The position numbers and the translations under genes were made by a program. Below, piece after piece: positions 51,167 through 60,375 of a DNA stretch of 64,000 bases (position 1 is the stretch's first letter; each line of letters opens with the position of its first letter). A model generated the notes under the pieces. That model was not told the origin of the DNA. It worked only from the letters and a program-made list of their open reading frames with translations, and ran no database searches. Origin of the DNA: Peptoniphilus_A harei_B (GTDB lineage: Bacteria > Bacillota > Clostridia > Tissierellales > Peptoniphilaceae); assembly GCA_032560695.1 (NCBI GenBank), contig JAWGHR010000004.1, positions 98,192 to 162,191 on the forward strand. The letters are read 5' to 3'.

Positions 51167-51222
51167 AAATGAATTGAACCCCAAAATCCGGAATAAGGAT
51201 GGAGGGGTTCAGTTCATTTTTA
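51167..51222 (+). terminator. Large hairpin terminator after the second vanZ
   Basis: A 16-bp arm AAATGAATTGAACCCC (51167-51182) pairs with GGGGTTCAGTTCATTT (51204-51219) with one G-U pair. An inner ATCC/GGAT stem sits in the loop and a T run follows. It could also be a relic of a transposon end, but no transposase is present. Confidence 0.7.
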
Positions 51223-51262
51223 ACAAACTATTTATTTTTCTTTTTCTAAAAAATTTATAAAC

Positions 51263-51997
51263 TTACTTACAAGCGTCAATAAATTTTTCAAAAATCATAT
51301 TCATTTCCTTGTCGTCGTACATCATTTCTGGGTGCCATTGGACTGCAAGGGCAAATTTCTTATCCTCTAAGTAAACTGCTTCTACTAGGCCTTCTTCTGA
51401 TAGGGCTGCCTTCTTTAGTCCCCTTCCAAGATCGTTTATGCCTTGGTGGTGGTAGGAGTTAGTCCAGATTTCTTCTCTTTTAAAGATATCAAAAAGTGGA
51501 GTGCCTTCTAGGACCTTTAGCTCGTGGGATGGCTCGTTTCTCAAGGAGTTACTCATTGAATGAGCTGGAAAACCTGCTGATGGCAAATCTTGGTGGATAG
51601 TTCCTCCAAGTGTCACGTTTAAGATTTGAAGTCCCCTACAAATTCCCAAGAAGGGGATGTCCTTTTCAAGGGCATATTCTGTCATAAAGATTTCTTCGTG
51701 GTCTCTTATGTTGTCGAACTTGCCAGCTTTGCCAGAGTTTCTCTCGTTGTAAGTCCTTGGATTTACATCGTGACCACCTGATAAAAGTAGGCCGTCAATC
51801 TTATCTAAAACTGTTCTCATGTCTTCCATAGTCTTTATGTTTGGAATTAAAATTGGAATTCCACCATTTCTTTCAACTGCCCTAATGTAATCCGCTGCTA
51901 TTAGTTGCCAGTCTTGGCCTTCTACTCCAATTTGTCCAACGTCATTTTGAGAAATATCTCTAAGTGAGTTAACAGAAATTCCTATAATTGGTTTCAT
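51263..51997 (-). CDS. Gamma-glutamyl-gamma-aminobutyrate hydrolase family (class I glutamine amidotransferase-like)
   Basis: The 244-residue peptidase C26 enzyme of the PuuD type hydrolyses gamma-glutamyl amides. The nucleophile motif is FLGICRGLQILN and the catalytic His/Glu are in AVQWHPEMMYD. It opens MKPIIGISVNSLRDIS. ATG at 51997 is chosen because GGGAGGAAG lies just before it; the in-frame extension to 52027 lacks such a site. No putrescine or GABA genes are adjacent. Confidence 0.92.
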   Translation of the reverse strand: MKPIIGISVNSLRDISQNDVGQIGVEGQDWQLIAADYIRAVERNGGIPILIPNIKTMEDMRTVLDKIDGLLLSGGHDVNPRTYNERNSGKAGKFDNIRDHEEIFMTEYALEKDIPFLGICRGLQILNVTLGGTIHQDLPSAGFPAHSMSNSLRNEPSHELKVLEGTPLFDIFKREEIWTNSYHHQGINDLGRGLKKAALSEEGLVEAVYLEDKKFALAVQWHPEMMYDDKEMNMIFEKFIDACK

Positions 51998-52128
51998 AAT
52001 CTTCCTCCCTTTTTTTATTAAACTCATTATAACAAAGACTTACAAAAATTGTAATAGAATAACTTCTGGTCTAGCTTCATTGCCTAAAAAAATATATTAA
52101 TATATAATTACTAGATTAGAGGTGTTTT

Positions 52129-53457
52129 ATGAGTTTAAATAAACAATTTTTTAAGTTTGTTATCCCATCAATTATTGCAATGTGGGTTTTTTCTATTTAC
52201 ACAATTGTAGACGGTTTTTTCGTTGCAAACTTTGCCGGCGAGTTGGAACTATCGGCTGTAACAATAGTTGTTCCTTATGTGAACTTCTTGTTTGCAATTG
52301 CAATTATAACTGGTGTGGGATCACAAACAATTATAGGAATAGAACTAGGTAAGGGAAACAAGGACGAGGCCAACAAGGTCTTCACCTTTATAATTTTATT
52401 TATCCTTGCCTTTTCAGTAGTGCTTGCCCTTCTTGCAATAATTTTTATGAATCAAATAATAAGATTTTTGGGAGCAGACTCAACTCTTTTTCATCTGTCT
52501 CACGATTACTTGTCTGTTATTGTATTCTTCTCACCCTTCTATATCATTGCCTATGCCTTTGAGGTCTTGGTAAAGGTAGACGGCTTTCCTAGGACTGCAA
52601 TTATTGGTGCAGTTTCTGCTTGTGTAACAAATATAATCTTAGACTACATCTTAATCCACAAGTTTCAAATGGGAGTAAGAGGAGCTGCCCTTGCAACGGG
52701 CATTGCACAGTTTTTGTCCTGCCTCATATTTTTTATTCACTTTAGGGCCGCCAAGGGTTACCTTCGCTTTGTAAAAATTAAGATGAGTGCTAAAGAAGTC
52801 TTTCATTATTTAAAAAAGACTGTTGTCTATGGTTTTGGAGAGTTTATCTCTGAACTAAACACTGCAACCTTTGTCTTTATCTTTAACCTCTTTATAATAA
52901 AATACCTTTCACCAGAATATCTATCTGCCTACGCAGTTATAAATTACATGTCCCTCTTTGTCAACTCCACCTTCCAAGGAGTTTGCCACGGGACCCTACC
53001 CCTTCTCTCCTACTATCACGGATCCAAGGAAAGGGATAAGTCTATAAAAATTATTAGGATGAGTTTTATCTTCATCTTTATAATTTCTGTAATTATGTAT
53101 TCTATTGCCTACTTTGGTGCAGAAACCCTCTTCAATATGTTCTTGGAGAACAAAAATATGATTTCTTCTTCCATTAGGCCTATGAGGATTTATGCCCTTA
53201 TGTTTTTGTTGGCAGGTCACAACTTGTTTATTGCCTCCTTGTCATCGGCTATTGGAGACCCAAAGTATTCCATAGTCATAAATATTTTGAGGGGATCAGT
53301 ATCCCTATTCATCTCCATTTATTTAATGGTTCACGTCTTTGGAGTGAGATACCTATTCTTAGGAGCAGGAGTATCTGAGTTAGTGGTATTTGCCATTGCC
53401 CTCTACTCCCTAAGGAAGATGTTAGATAAATCTGCCTTAAGAGTTAAAGAAGGATAA
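52129..53457 (+). CDS. MATE family efflux transporter
   Basis: The 442-residue membrane protein has 12 segments in two related halves. NorM/DinF-type stretches are FFKFVIPSIIAMWVFSIYTI, then TIVDGFFVANFAGELELSAV and GVGSQTIIGIELGKGNKDEA. MATE pumps export cationic drugs or metabolites using sodium or proton gradients; the substrate is unknown. GAGGTG precedes the ATG and TATAAT lies at 52103-52108. A strong terminator follows, so it is monocistronic. Confidence 0.92.
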   Translation: MSLNKQFFKFVIPSIIAMWVFSIYTIVDGFFVANFAGELELSAVTIVVPYVNFLFAIAIITGVGSQTIIGIELGKGNKDEANKVFTFIILFILAFSVVLALLAIIFMNQIIRFLGADSTLFHLSHDYLSVIVFFSPFYIIAYAFEVLVKVDGFPRTAIIGAVSACVTNIILDYILIHKFQMGVRGAALATGIAQFLSCLIFFIHFRAAKGYLRFVKIKMSAKEVFHYLKKTVVYGFGEFISELNTATFVFIFNLFIIKYLSPEYLSAYAVINYMSLFVNSTFQGVCHGTLPLLSYYHGSKERDKSIKIIRMSFIFIFIISVIMYSIAYFGAETLFNMFLENKNMISSSIRPMRIYALMFLLAGHNLFIASLSSAIGDPKYSIVINILRGSVSLFISIYLMVHVFGVRYLFLGAGVSELVVFAIALYSLRKMLDKSALRVKEG

Positions 53458-53470
53458 GAATTTTAATATT

Positions 53471-53502
53471 GAAAAAAGGAAGTCGTGTGACTTCCTTTTT
53501 TT
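53471..53502 (+). terminator. Terminator of the MATE gene
   Basis: Stem AAAAAAGGAAGTC with GACTTCCTTTTTT around GTGT. Symmetrical A and T runs make it possibly bidirectional. Confidence 0.8.
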
Positions 53503-53554
53503 TATAACTTCAAATTGTTTTTCGTCTTTATTTATAAGTTTTAAAAATTTAAAC

Positions 53555-54433
53555 TCAGTCTAAATACTTTTTAAATTCTTCTGGTATATTTTCAGAAAGG
53601 TAGGCTAGACCAAAGATGTCTGGTCCCACGTGGGCTGCTATAGTTTGTCCCACTTCAAGGGAAAGGAACTTGTTATATCCTCTCTCTTCTAGTTTTTTTA
53701 TTAGTGGATCCAAGATTTTTATGTCGTCAGCATATACTGGAAAGACCCTATCTGATCCATCTGATGAAGTTCTCTCGCTCATCATCTCCATCATCTTCTT
53801 GTAGGATTTGTTCTTGCCACGAACTATTTCTGATACAAAGAGTTTTCCTTCTTCGTCTACTTCTAGTATTGGAAGAATGTTTAAGACACTTGAGATTTTT
53901 GCCTTGGTTCTTGAAACTCTTCCACCCTCATAAAGATATTTTAGGTCGTAAACTGTGAAGATGTGCTTAGTTTTTTCCACCAAAAATTTAAGAAGGTTTA
54001 GGACTTCATCATAAGTTGCACCATTTTGGGCAGCTAGTCCTGCAAAGTAGGTGATTTGCCCGAAACCAACTGAAGCTGCAAGTGAGTCCACTACTTCAAC
54101 TCTTATGTCATACTTTTCTTCAATTTCTTTTTTTGCCATACAGGCATTTTGATAGGTTCCACTTAGTCCTGAAGATAGGGTTAGGGCAATGATGTCTTTG
54201 CCTTCCTTTGCAAATTCTTCAAACTCCATGAGGTATTCATAATAAGTTATCTGGCTTGTTTTAAAAAATGCGCCCTCTCTCATCCTCTTATAGATCTCTT
54301 TGTTAGTAAGGTCCTCTGAAAGGTCTTCGCCCTTTTCGTCAGTTCCCTTTATTCTCAAAACTTTTACATCTAAGTTTTTTAAAGTTTCTTTATCTAAGTC
54401 ACATGAGGAGTCGGATATTATTTTAAAAGTCAT
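53555..54433 (-). CDS. DegV family fatty-acid-binding protein
   Basis: The 292-residue DegV/FakB-type protein binds a fatty acid and presents it to a fatty acid kinase. Family stretches are KIISDSSCDLDKETL at the N terminus, TSQITYYEYL, LSSGLSGTYQNACMA and VGPDIFGLAYL near the end. The kinase FakA is not in the window. CAGGAGGGACAA precedes the ATG. Confidence 0.92.
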   Translation of the reverse strand: MTFKIISDSSCDLDKETLKNLDVKVLRIKGTDEKGEDLSEDLTNKEIYKRMREGAFFKTSQITYYEYLMEFEEFAKEGKDIIALTLSSGLSGTYQNACMAKKEIEEKYDIRVEVVDSLAASVGFGQITYFAGLAAQNGATYDEVLNLLKFLVEKTKHIFTVYDLKYLYEGGRVSRTKAKISSVLNILPILEVDEEGKLFVSEIVRGKNKSYKKMMEMMSERTSSDGSDRVFPVYADDIKILDPLIKKLEERGYNKFLSLEVGQTIAAHVGPDIFGLAYLSENIPEEFKKYLD

Positions 54434-54661
54434 TTGTCCCTCCTGCTGATTTCCAGCTCTTATATTTAAGTTAAAAGTAAATCTTTATGTCAAATTTTAT
54501 TATTTTTAAAATTATTTTTCCTACTTTTAAAATATTTTCTTCACATCTTTTCAAAAGAAAATATCATCACTTCTAATATTATAACATAGGCTTAATTTTT
54601 CATATATTATTTTATAATAATAAATCTAAGTATAATGACCTTAAAATATTATTTAATTTGA

Positions 54662-54667
54662 TATAAT
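54662..54667 (+). promoter_or_regulatory. -10 next to tadA start
   Basis: TATAAT ends six bases before the tadA ATG, with a second TATAAT at 54631-54636. No ribosome binding site lies between, so a leaderless or near-leaderless transcript is possible. Confidence 0.5.
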
Positions 54668-54673
54668 AATTTT

Positions 54674-55126
54674 ATGGAAATTAAGTTTATGAAAGAGGCA
54701 ATCCGCTATGGCCGCAGGTCTCTATTATCAGATGACGTGCCCATTGGCTGTGTCGTCGTCAAAAATAATAAAATAATTGGATATGGTTACAATAAAAAAG
54801 AGGACTTAAAGAACCCCACAGCTCATGCAGAGATTATGGCAATATCTATGGCATCAAGGCACCTGAATTCTTATCATCTTGAAGGCTGTGACATCTACGT
54901 TACTCTTGAGCCCTGCCTCATGTGTGTGGGTGCAATCTTAAATGCCCGCATCAAAAATTTATATTTTGGAGCTCGCAACAAGAGGTTTGGCGCTGTGGTC
55001 TCTCACCAAAAAATAGAAAAACTCATAACTAATCACAGGATCAATTATGAGTATGGTATCTTGGAAAGAGAGTGTGCAAGTTTAATCACTGGGTTTTTCT
55101 CAGAACTTAGGAAGAGGTCCAAATAA
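54674..55126 (+). CDS. tadA: tRNA-specific adenosine deaminase
   Basis: The enzyme makes inosine at the wobble base of tRNA-Arg(ACG). The 150 residues hold the zinc deaminase motifs TAHAEIMAI (His ligand and catalytic Glu) and EPCLMC (two Cys ligands), as well as DDVPIGCVVVKNN. The N terminus MEIKFMKEAIRYGRRS matches other TadA proteins from the first Met. There is no ribosome binding site before the ATG. Its 3' end overlaps the convergent PAP2 gene by 27 bases. Confidence 0.94.
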   Translation: MEIKFMKEAIRYGRRSLLSDDVPIGCVVVKNNKIIGYGYNKKEDLKNPTAHAEIMAISMASRHLNSYHLEGCDIYVTLEPCLMCVGAILNARIKNLYFGARNKRFGAVVSHQKIEKLITNHRINYEYGILERECASLITGFFSELRKRSK

Positions 55127-55651
55127 GAAGGGTAGATTTACTTGCAAAAATTCTAACAAAAATTTGTCGTAATAGTTCTTTGTGACAAGGGCGATAATTA
55201 TTCCAATAATTGCCCCAATTATTACGTCGCTAGGATAGTGAACGAAGTGGTAGATCCTTGAGAAGGCAATTAAGGTCGCTATCACAAGAAAGAAGATTCC
55301 CATCCCCCTGAAGTAAAAATAAATTGTCAGAGCTGCTGCAAAGGAAGATGAAGCGTGACCTGATGGAAAGGAAAAGTCTTTTGGATCCTTTATAAGGAGC
55401 TCCACCTTTGTTATCCAAGAGGGTCTCTTTCTCTTTAGGATATTTTTTAAGAAGAGGTTGCAGACTATGCCGTTAAAGATAAGGGCAAGTATTACATTTA
55501 TGCTCTCAACCCTAAAGCCCAGGTAGAAGAGGATATAAACTGTAAAAAGCCAAATTGCTCCTCCAGTCCCTAGGTGGGTTATGGCAATCATATACCTATT
55601 TAAGACGTCGTTCCTTATGCCAAGGAGCCAGTTTAAAAATTTGCTATCCAT
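55100..55651 (-). CDS. PAP2-family membrane phosphatase
   Basis: The 183-residue membrane phosphatase of the PAP2/acid phosphatase superfamily has about six segments and the three active-site motifs: KNILKRKRPSW, FSFPSGHASSSF and SRIYHFVHYPSDVI. Members dephosphorylate phosphatidic acid, phosphatidylglycerol phosphate or undecaprenyl pyrophosphate. The basic motif and length fit BcrC/PgpB-like lipid phosphatases; the substrate is not decided. Convergent with and overlapping tadA. Confidence 0.9.
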   Translation of the reverse strand: MDSKFLNWLLGIRNDVLNRYMIAITHLGTGGAIWLFTVYILFYLGFRVESINVILALIFNGIVCNLFLKNILKRKRPSWITKVELLIKDPKDFSFPSGHASSSFAAALTIYFYFRGMGIFFLVIATLIAFSRIYHFVHYPSDVIIGAIIGIIIALVTKNYYDKFLLEFLQVNLPFLFGPLPKF

Positions 55652-55672
55652 TAAAACTCCTATATTTTTTAC

Positions 55673-55695
55673 AAAAAAAGGCCTATCACTAGGCC
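55673..55695 (-). terminator. Terminator of the 79-residue protein gene
   Basis: Minus-strand perfect stem GGCCTA with TAGGCC around GTGA, then TTTTTTT. Confidence 0.75.
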
Positions 55696-55701
55696 ATGAA
55701 A

Positions 55702-55941
55702 TTACATTCTATTTTCGTTGTCAACCCATTCTTTAGCTTCTTCAACTGATTCTTCTGTTGGAATGTCGATTCCTGTTTCAGGATCTTTACCTGCAGTCTT
55801 TGCATATAAATCAGAGTCTGATCTATCATTAGGGTTTATTTGTTTTTGTTGGTCCATGTTAGCTTTCATTTCTTTCTTCTTTGCATCAGAAAGAGTTTTT
55901 GAGTTTTCAATTAAATCTTTTTCTTTTTTATTGTCTGTCAT
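55702..55941 (-). CDS. Small hydrophilic protein, 79 residues, unknown
   Basis: The product is highly charged, with no hydrophobic core or cysteine: MTDNKKEKDLIENSKTLSD, then KTAGKDPETGIDIPTEESVE. It looks intrinsically disordered, with an acidic end. GGAGGGATATC precedes the ATG and a terminator follows, which supports a real gene. I do not recognise a family; such proteins are sometimes stress-induced hydrophilins. Confidence 0.65.
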   Translation of the reverse strand: MTDNKKEKDLIENSKTLSDAKKKEMKANMDQQKQINPNDRSDSDLYAKTAGKDPETGIDIPTEESVEEAKEWVDNENRM

Positions 55942-56105
55942 GATATCCCTCCATTAGTTTGTTAGTTATATATTATTACAAATATTTAATAATTACAAAT
56001 AATTTGAGTAAATCTTAAGTATAATAAAATCATATTTTTAATTAAGTTTTATCTTTCCTTTTTTGGGTAATCCTTTATTGTTAAATATATATTAGGAAGT
56101 GTTAT

Positions 56106-57842
56106 ATGTTAAAAGTAATTTTCGATAACCTAGGCGAGTATAAAAAGTACGCTGTGCTCTCGCCTTTTTTTGTTTTGCTAGAGGTCTTGATGAACGCATC
56201 AATCCCCTTCTTCATGACAAAGATAATAGACCAGGGGATCTTGGTTAATTCCTCTCAAAATATAATTAAGTACGGAATAATTTTATTTATTGCGGCGGGC
56301 ATTTCTCTTGTCACTGGCGTGATCTCGGGCTATCTTGCCACTAAGGCATCAAGTGGTCTTGCAAAAAATATGAGGGCATCTATGTTTAAGAACATAACAG
56401 ACTTCTCCTTTGAGAACATGGACAAGTTTAAGTCTGGGTCCCTTATCACCCGTATGACAACTGATGTCCAAGCTGTGCAAATGGCCTTCCAAATGACTAT
56501 AAGGATGGCAATTCGTTCGCCCCTTACCCTTATCTTTTGTTTTGTCATGTCCTTTAGACTTTCAAGGGACCTAGCTCCAACTTTTGTAATTATTATTCCC
56601 CTCATTGGCATTGGTATGGGACTTATTATAAAGGGAGCTTATCCAATTTTTGAAAAAGTTTTTAGAATTACGGACAAACTTAATACCGACGTGTCAGAAA
56701 ACCTATCTGCCATTCGTGTGGTTAAGTCCTTTGTAAAAGAAGAAAAGGAAATTCAAAAGTTCAATGAAGTTTCTGATGACCTACAAAATAATTACATCAA
56801 GGCTTCCAAGCTCCTAGCTTTTTCCAATCCTTTAATGAACTTTTCAACCTATCTTATGACAATTTTAATTGCCTGGTTGGGAAGTCACTTCATTGTGGCT
56901 GGAAACATGACAACTGGAGCCTTAACAGGTCTTGTTACTTACGCAATCCAAATTCAAATTTCACTTATGATGCTCTCAATGATTCTCGTTCAAATTACAA
57001 TTGCAAGAAACTCCATAAGACGTATCAACGAAGTTATTGCAACTAAGTCTTCTATTGTCAGCCCAGAAGACCCTATAAAAGAAGTAAAAAATGGAGAGAT
57101 TGTCTTTGATGACGTCTTCTTTTCTTATTCTGGAGACCTAGACAAGTCTGTTTTAAAAAATATTAATTTAAAGATAAATTCTGGCGACTATGTGGGAATG
57201 ATTGGACCAACAGGCTCTGGTAAGTCCACACTTATTAGCCTCGTTGCAAGACTCTTTGACCCCACAAGGGGGACTGTCTATGTAGGGGGCGAAGATGTTC
57301 GCGACTACGACCTAGCTGATCTTCGTGACCAAGTCTCTGTAGTCCTACAAAAAAATCAACTCTTCACAGGTACACTTCGTGAGAATTTGAAGTGGGCTGG
57401 CGATGAACTTACTGATGAAGAACTAAAAAAAGCCCTCTACATTGCATCCTGTGACGACTTCATAGACCCCGAAAGGGACCTTGACATGATGGTCCAAAGA
57501 GGAGGAAGCAACTTTTCCGGTGGTCAAAGGCAAAGAATTTCTATTGCAAGGTCAATCCTAAAGAACCCAAAGATTTTAATTATGGACGACTCAACTTCTG
57601 CCCTTGACAACAAGACTGAAGAGAAAATAATTTCTTCTTTAAATAAATTAAAACCTGATATGACAAAGATTTTAATTTCGCAAAAGATCAAGTCCCTAAA
57701 GAACACTGACTACACCCTAGTCCTTGATCTTGGAGAGATTGAATCTATTGGCAGACATGAAGAGCTTATAGAAAAGAGTCCAATCTATAGGGAAATTAAC
57801 GAAACTCAAGAAAGTGACGGTGATTTTGATGCAGAAGAATAA
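56106..57842 (+). CDS. ABC exporter half (membrane plus ATPase), with non-canonical catalytic site
   Basis: The 578-residue half-transporter has six membrane segments (1-300) followed by an ATPase domain. Walker A GPTGSGKST and signature FSGGQRQRIS are canonical. Walker B ends MDDSTSALD, with Asp in place of the catalytic Glu, and the switch position reads LISQKIKS with Gln for His. This is the inactive-site half of a heterodimeric multidrug-type exporter (BmrC/TM287 pattern). The next gene, overlapping it, supplies the active half. Substrate unknown. Confidence 0.93.
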   Translation: MLKVIFDNLGEYKKYAVLSPFFVLLEVLMNASIPFFMTKIIDQGILVNSSQNIIKYGIILFIAAGISLVTGVISGYLATKASSGLAKNMRASMFKNITDFSFENMDKFKSGSLITRMTTDVQAVQMAFQMTIRMAIRSPLTLIFCFVMSFRLSRDLAPTFVIIIPLIGIGMGLIIKGAYPIFEKVFRITDKLNTDVSENLSAIRVVKSFVKEEKEIQKFNEVSDDLQNNYIKASKLLAFSNPLMNFSTYLMTILIAWLGSHFIVAGNMTTGALTGLVTYAIQIQISLMMLSMILVQITIARNSIRRINEVIATKSSIVSPEDPIKEVKNGEIVFDDVFFSYSGDLDKSVLKNINLKINSGDYVGMIGPTGSGKSTLISLVARLFDPTRGTVYVGGEDVRDYDLADLRDQVSVVLQKNQLFTGTLRENLKWAGDELTDEELKKALYIASCDDFIDPERDLDMMVQRGGSNFSGGQRQRISIARSILKNPKILIMDDSTSALDNKTEEKIISSLNKLKPDMTKILISQKIKSLKNTDYTLVLDLGEIESIGRHEELIEKSPIYREINETQESDGDFDAEE

Positions 57843-59673
57843 GACAAAAATTACATCTCCTGAAAATAAGGAAGCGGCAAAAAAATTATTCTCCTTTATC
57901 TTTAAGAGGCATAAGTTTAAACTCCTAGGAGTTTCTCTTATGGTAATAATTTCATCCTTTGCCACAATTTCTGTGTCACTCTTTATGAGATTTTTAATTG
58001 ACGACTATATCATTCCCTTGGTAAATAGTTCAAATCCTGATTTTTCTAACTTGTTAGCCATGCTAATTAAGATGGGAATATTTTTGGCAATTGGCGTTAT
58101 ATCTTCCTTCACCTACTCAAGGCTTATGGCTTCAATCTCTGAATCAACTCTTGGGGAAATGAGAAAGACTATGTTTAAGAAGATGCAGTCCCTACCCGTC
58201 TCCTACTTCGACCAAAATAGTCACGGAGACATTATGTCCTACTACACAAATGATGTCAGGGCCCTTGGGGATATGATAGCCCAATCCTTCCCATCCTTTG
58301 TGTCCTCTGCTATGACAATTATCATGGTCCTAATCGCCATGTTTTCACAGTCCTTCTTTCTATCTCTGGTAATAATTTTGACAGTGGGACTTATGATTTT
58401 TACCATGAATACAATTGGGGGCAAGTCCTCCCACTTCTTCTTGAGCCAGCAAAAATCTCTTGCCAAGACCAATGGCTACATCGAGGAGATGATTGACGGC
58501 CTAAGGGTTGTAAAGGTCTTTAACCACGAAGACAATGCCATAGAAGACTTTAGGGTAATAAACGAAGAGCTCATGGAAAATACCATGATAGCCAACAGGC
58601 TTGGTCTCTTCCTCTTCCCAATAATTTTTGGGATTGGAAACTTCCAATATATTTTATTTGCCCTTATTGGTGGCCTCATGGCGGTCCACGGTGGCTTTGG
58701 CATCACTGTTGGTGTGGTGGCTTCCTTCCTACAACTTTCAAGGACTTTGACAGGTCCCATGGGACAAATTGGTGGAAATATAAATTCTGTTGTCCTTGCC
58801 ATAGCAGGTGCCAGAAGAATATTTGACTTCCTTGAAGTTGAGCCAGAAGACTATTCTGGCGAAGTTGAAAAAGTTGTAAAAGTCGTTGACGGAGAAGAAA
58901 AATATTATTGGCACGACCTTAAGACTGACGAATACAGAGAGCTATTGGGAGACATTCGCTTTAAAAATGTTGACTTCTCCTACGATGGAAAGAAGAAAAT
59001 CCTAAAAAATATAAATCTCTACGCTAAACCAGGTCAAAAAGTTGCCTTTGTTGGGGCAACAGGTGCCGGAAAGACAACTATTACCAACCTTATAAATAGG
59101 TTTTATGAAATCGACAGTGGAGAAATTACCTTTGATGGCTTAGACATTAAGAGGATTAGGAAGGACCACCTTCGCTCATCCCTTGGCATGGTCCTCCAAG
59201 ACACCCACCTCTTTACAGGTACTATTGCAGAAAATATAAATTACTCTGTGGAAGATGTGGACATGGAAAAAACTATTGCAGTTGCAAAGAGGACTAACGC
59301 CCACGACTTTATCAAGAACTTAAAGGATGGCTATGACACCATGATAAGTGGTTCAGGTGGCGAACTATCTGAAGGGCAAATGCAGCTTCTTTCTATTGCA
59401 AGAGCAGAAATCTACAACCCACCAGTTATGATCCTAGACGAGGCAACATCATCAATTGACTCTCGTACAGAAAAAATCGTTCAAGAGGGCATGGACCAAA
59501 TCATGAAGGGCAGAACAACCTTTGTCATCGCCCACAGGCTCTCAACAATTATGAACTCAGACGTTATTATCGTCTTGGAAAATGGAGAAATAGTCGAAAG
59601 AGGCGACCATGCAGACCTACTTGAACAAAAGGGAATCTATTACAAGCTTTACACAGGTGGCTTCGACGAATAA
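57829..59673 (+). CDS. ABC exporter half (membrane plus ATPase), catalytic half
   Basis: The 614-residue partner of the previous gene has six membrane segments and an ATPase domain with Walker A GATGAGKTT, Walker B VMILDEATSSID with the catalytic Glu, and switch His in VIAHRLST. Its signature is LSEGQMQLLS, a degenerate form that faces the other subunit's inactive site. The pair thus has one canonical and one degenerate site. ATG at 57829 is chosen over GTG at 57814; it overlaps the first gene by 14 bases. Confidence 0.93.
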   Translation: MQKNKTKITSPENKEAAKKLFSFIFKRHKFKLLGVSLMVIISSFATISVSLFMRFLIDDYIIPLVNSSNPDFSNLLAMLIKMGIFLAIGVISSFTYSRLMASISESTLGEMRKTMFKKMQSLPVSYFDQNSHGDIMSYYTNDVRALGDMIAQSFPSFVSSAMTIIMVLIAMFSQSFFLSLVIILTVGLMIFTMNTIGGKSSHFFLSQQKSLAKTNGYIEEMIDGLRVVKVFNHEDNAIEDFRVINEELMENTMIANRLGLFLFPIIFGIGNFQYILFALIGGLMAVHGGFGITVGVVASFLQLSRTLTGPMGQIGGNINSVVLAIAGARRIFDFLEVEPEDYSGEVEKVVKVVDGEEKYYWHDLKTDEYRELLGDIRFKNVDFSYDGKKKILKNINLYAKPGQKVAFVGATGAGKTTITNLINRFYEIDSGEITFDGLDIKRIRKDHLRSSLGMVLQDTHLFTGTIAENINYSVEDVDMEKTIAVAKRTNAHDFIKNLKDGYDTMISGSGGELSEGQMQLLSIARAEIYNPPVMILDEATSSIDSRTEKIVQEGMDQIMKGRTTFVIAHRLSTIMNSDVIIVLENGEIVERGDHADLLEQKGIYYKLYTGGFDE

Positions 59674-59688
59674 ATTTTATAAAACAAA

Positions 59689-59722
59689 AAGGTGCTGGAT
59701 TTTTCCAACACCTTATTTTTTT
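59689..59722. terminator. Bidirectional terminator between the ABC exporter and convergent operon
   Basis: Stem AAGGTGCTGG with CCAACACCTT (one C-A mismatch) around ATTTTT, with an A run before and a T run after. Confidence 0.75.
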
Positions 59723-60375
59723 TAGAAATCTCTATTTTTATAAAATTTTTGTGAAAGACTTATGGATATGAAGACTATTAGCAAAACAAGTAATAGTGAA
59801 ATTAGTAAAGTCATAAAAATATTGTTTTCCATAAATATAAACAGCTCATTTAAAGAATCTTTGAGAGCCATGACAAGAAAAGAAAGTAGACCAATAAAGG
59901 CAAAAGTTAAAGCCGAAATGGACTTAGATTTCTTGTATCCAAACTTAAAATAAAGTGGATACTTAAAGGAAATAAAAACTAAATAGACTAGGAGATAGGC
60001 TAAACTTGTCGCCAAAAATTCTCTTATGTCAGCGGTCTCAACAAAGAAAGAAAAAATTATGGAGAAAACCATGCTTATTAAGAGGGCAAAGATAAATAAA
60101 ACCAAGGCAAAAACGTACCTGCCTAGGACAACTTTTTCAGATTTTATGCCAAAGATCCTATAAAGACTGTCGATCCCTGCTTCTTCTCCTATTAAAAAGG
60201 GATAGGAAGAATAAACTATAGAAAATATGAGGATTGCTGAGTTTGCAGTTAAGGGATTACTTGTAACAAAGAAGTAGACCAAATACAAGAAAATCATTAT
60301 TATTAAATTTTTGAGGGTAAAGTAGGGCTTGATGGAAATATAGTCTAAGTTTACAATTTTCTTTATATCTTTCAT
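59722..60375 (-). CDS. ABC transporter membrane subunit
   Basis: The 217-residue membrane protein has about six hydrophobic segments (IMIFLYLVYFFV, VFALVLFIFALLISMVFS, FAFIGLLSFLVMAL, TLLISLLLVLLIVF). It follows and overlaps the ABC ATPase gene by four bases, under GntR control. The layout matches YtrA-type GntR/ABC operons, often involved in cell-envelope or antibiotic response. No motif identifies a substrate. Confidence 0.75.
   Translation of the reverse strand: MKDIKKIVNLDYISIKPYFTLKNLIIMIFLYLVYFFVTSNPLTANSAILIFSIVYSSYPFLIGEEAGIDSLYRIFGIKSEKVVLGRYVFALVLFIFALLISMVFSIIFSFFVETADIREFLATSLAYLLVYLVFISFKYPLYFKFGYKKSKSISALTFAFIGLLSFLVMALKDSLNELFIFMENNIFMTLLISLLLVLLIVFISISLSQKFYKNRDF

Noticed and set aside
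51167..51222. Insertion-sequence end
   Set aside because: No transposase fragment or target duplication was found nearby; terminator is the simpler reading.
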